NCBI GenBank assembly: GCA_003864495.1
Contig: ML133383.1
Span: 6,804,880-6,868,879 of the forward strand
Length of the DNA: 64,000 bases
Reading direction: 5' to 3'
Source: Nemopilema nomurai
Taxonomy: Eukaryota; Cnidaria; Scyphozoa; Rhizostomeae; Rhizostomatidae
In this document: one piece after another, positions 62,494 through 64,000 of the stretch
Layout of the letters: every line of letters begins with the position of its first letter
How positions within the stretch are numbered: the stretch's first letter is position 1
Notes under the pieces: generated by a model
What the model saw: the letters and a program-made list of their open reading frames with translations, nothing else
Database searches by the model: none
What the model was told of the DNA's origin: nothing
Made by a program: the position numbers and the translations under genes

Positions 62494-64000
62494 CTGCAAA
62501 AAAAGTCACAACTCAGACGAGGGATCAGATTAATTGCCTCTAATCAACTTGCCATCGAGCCATCTTTTAGCTGCATCTTTAATTACATACCTATTTTCAG
62601 GTCGACATTTGCGTGAATTTCGGCAGATAGAAAATTTGTACAAAGTTGACTTGGAGGCTGCGGATTTGAATTTATAGCAATTTTTATCACAAACTGGTGG
62701 AAGACGTTTGAGACTCCAGAGATCAGACACTTCCGAAAAGTTTCAAACATAGGTTTTAGATGGATTTGTTTGAGGCCGCGAGAGATCAAGTCATTGCCTA
62801 AAATTGTCCATCCAAAAAGCCAACGTAGGTCTCCAATGTCAAAGGTCAAGAATTCGTTCGGACTGGTACAAGCATGTTCAGAAGTAGGACAGCCTGATTA
62901 TCCATTCGCGATAAAAAATTCAACAAACTTTTTGTGAATTGTCGACATTAAGTTATAAATTAGAACATCACATGCACTGAGAAACTAATTTTTGGACGAC
63001 TTCTTTATTGCAAAGAGTTCCTTATCTTCTAAATAAACAGTAAACAAAACTTTTAGAGCTGCGTAAGATCAAAGCCGCTTGTCAGGAGTACACAGATCTT
63101 GGCAACAGAAATTATTACTGACATGCATAAGCAAATGGCACTTGGGGCTATGCTACTAAATCACTAACAACCCAGATTGGACAAGTGTGTTGAGTCAAAA
63201 CTTTGATTAGGATTTAGGATATGTTCTAAAAACAGTTGGTAATCTGATAAAATGGGTCATAAGGATGGGGACCTTAACAACACAGCTTGTAAAAATGAGA
63301 AATTTTGGCTTCCCCAGCTTCGAAGATAACAAGTTTGGTTTCGTGACTCACGCGCAAACGCTTTCCACCAACTCACCGAACAAATCGTATTATTGAAACC
63401 CTTAATGCTCACGGCAAATTTTCTTCAAGAAAACACCACATTTTCCATCGGGACATTAATAAACACATGACCGCATCTTACTGAAAATCCCACCAGCACG
63501 AAAAAGGTGAAACGGGAACAATACCATTAAGACATTAGGTGTAGCCACAAAATCAATGTCTCCAACTGCTTAATAATTTATGCCTTTAACCTAAAAAAGC
63601 ATCGGTAACTTCTAGTTACGAGATTAGCAAAGATTCGACAACTCAATTTAGCATTCACCCAAGTAAGATAACAACACATCTATATCTTCTTCTTAAGTAG
63701 GGCTTAAGGCAAAGTGCCTCTTCAATGTACTTCTTTGCAGTTTTTGACATGAGTAAATTTATTGAAGGCAGGTGTTTCGGTACATCTACATCGATAAATG
63801 GGCTAGAGTTGCTGAACATGTTGTATATAGTTGATGGAAATGATGTCGCCTAGCAAAGACTTCGTTAACACTGGCTGATTTCAAAATCAAATTATACAGA
63901 CTACATAATATTGATCTTGAGCAGACATAGATCGATGCCTTTGTTCAAGTTTATGAACAGGTGCTCACGATGACAGACGTAAACAGAACAAAAATATGAA
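62494..64000. other. Upstream of the first visible PPP4R4 exon; no exon confirmed
   Basis: This 1.5-kb stretch is expected to be a PPP4R4 intron. A candidate exon with donor GTATGT near 62591 (following residues PEN) ends in phase 1 or 2, which does not fit the phase-0 start of the next exon, so it was not accepted. No other HEAT-like translation was seen on the minus strand. Confidence 0.5.

Overview
The window looks like nuclear DNA of an early-branching animal, most likely a cnidarian (anthozoan or coral). The reasons are AT-rich sequence, dense vertebrate-like exon-intron structure with mostly GT-AG introns, deuterostome-like protein sequences, and a secreted protein carrying an antistasin-type domain. 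The phylum is an inference. No prokaryotic or viral genes, rRNA, clear tRNA or CRISPR arrays were seen. Six protein-coding loci were rebuilt by joining exons at splice sites with matching phases.

Layout. (1) About 1-4.9 kb, plus strand: the last nine exons of protein phosphatase 5 (PPP5C), including a textbook U12-type (minor spliceosome) intron. (2) 4.9-9.2 kb: intergenic, with a 28-bp minisatellite. (3) 9.2-18.55 kb, minus strand: an eight-exon secreted matricellular gene with signal peptide, Kazal, SPARC-type EF-hand, two thyroglobulin type-1, a second EF-hand and an antistasin-like domain, a mix of testican and SMOC features. (4) 22.3-25.65 kb, minus strand: DNAJC4-like J-protein with a membrane segment and a 19-nt microexon. 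(5) 27.66-29.03 kb, minus strand: intronless poly(ADP-ribose) glycohydrolase-like gene with one frameshift and a shortened catalytic loop. (6) 29.2-46.56 kb, plus strand: CEP128 (centriole appendage coiled-coil protein), 37 coding exons and about 1022 residues, head-to-head with the PARG-like gene. (7) 47.9-55.3 kb: an AT-rich tandem satellite of about 176 bp (33 homogeneous plus about 9 decayed monomers) with higher-order structure, between two gene 3' ends. (8) 56.5-62.5 kb, minus strand: the C-terminal 13 exons of PPP4R4, a HEAT-repeat regulatory subunit of protein phosphatase 4; its 5' part was not found.

The genes do not form a pathway. PPP5C and PPP4R4 both concern PPP-family phosphatases, but in human they lie on different chromosomes. 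CEP128, PPP4R4 and SMOC1 all lie on human chromosome 14, which hints at retained ancestral linkage. The least ordinary items are the hybrid testican/SMOC/antistasin protein, the U12 intron, the decayed or diverged PARG, and the satellite with its roughly 2.09-kb higher-order period.
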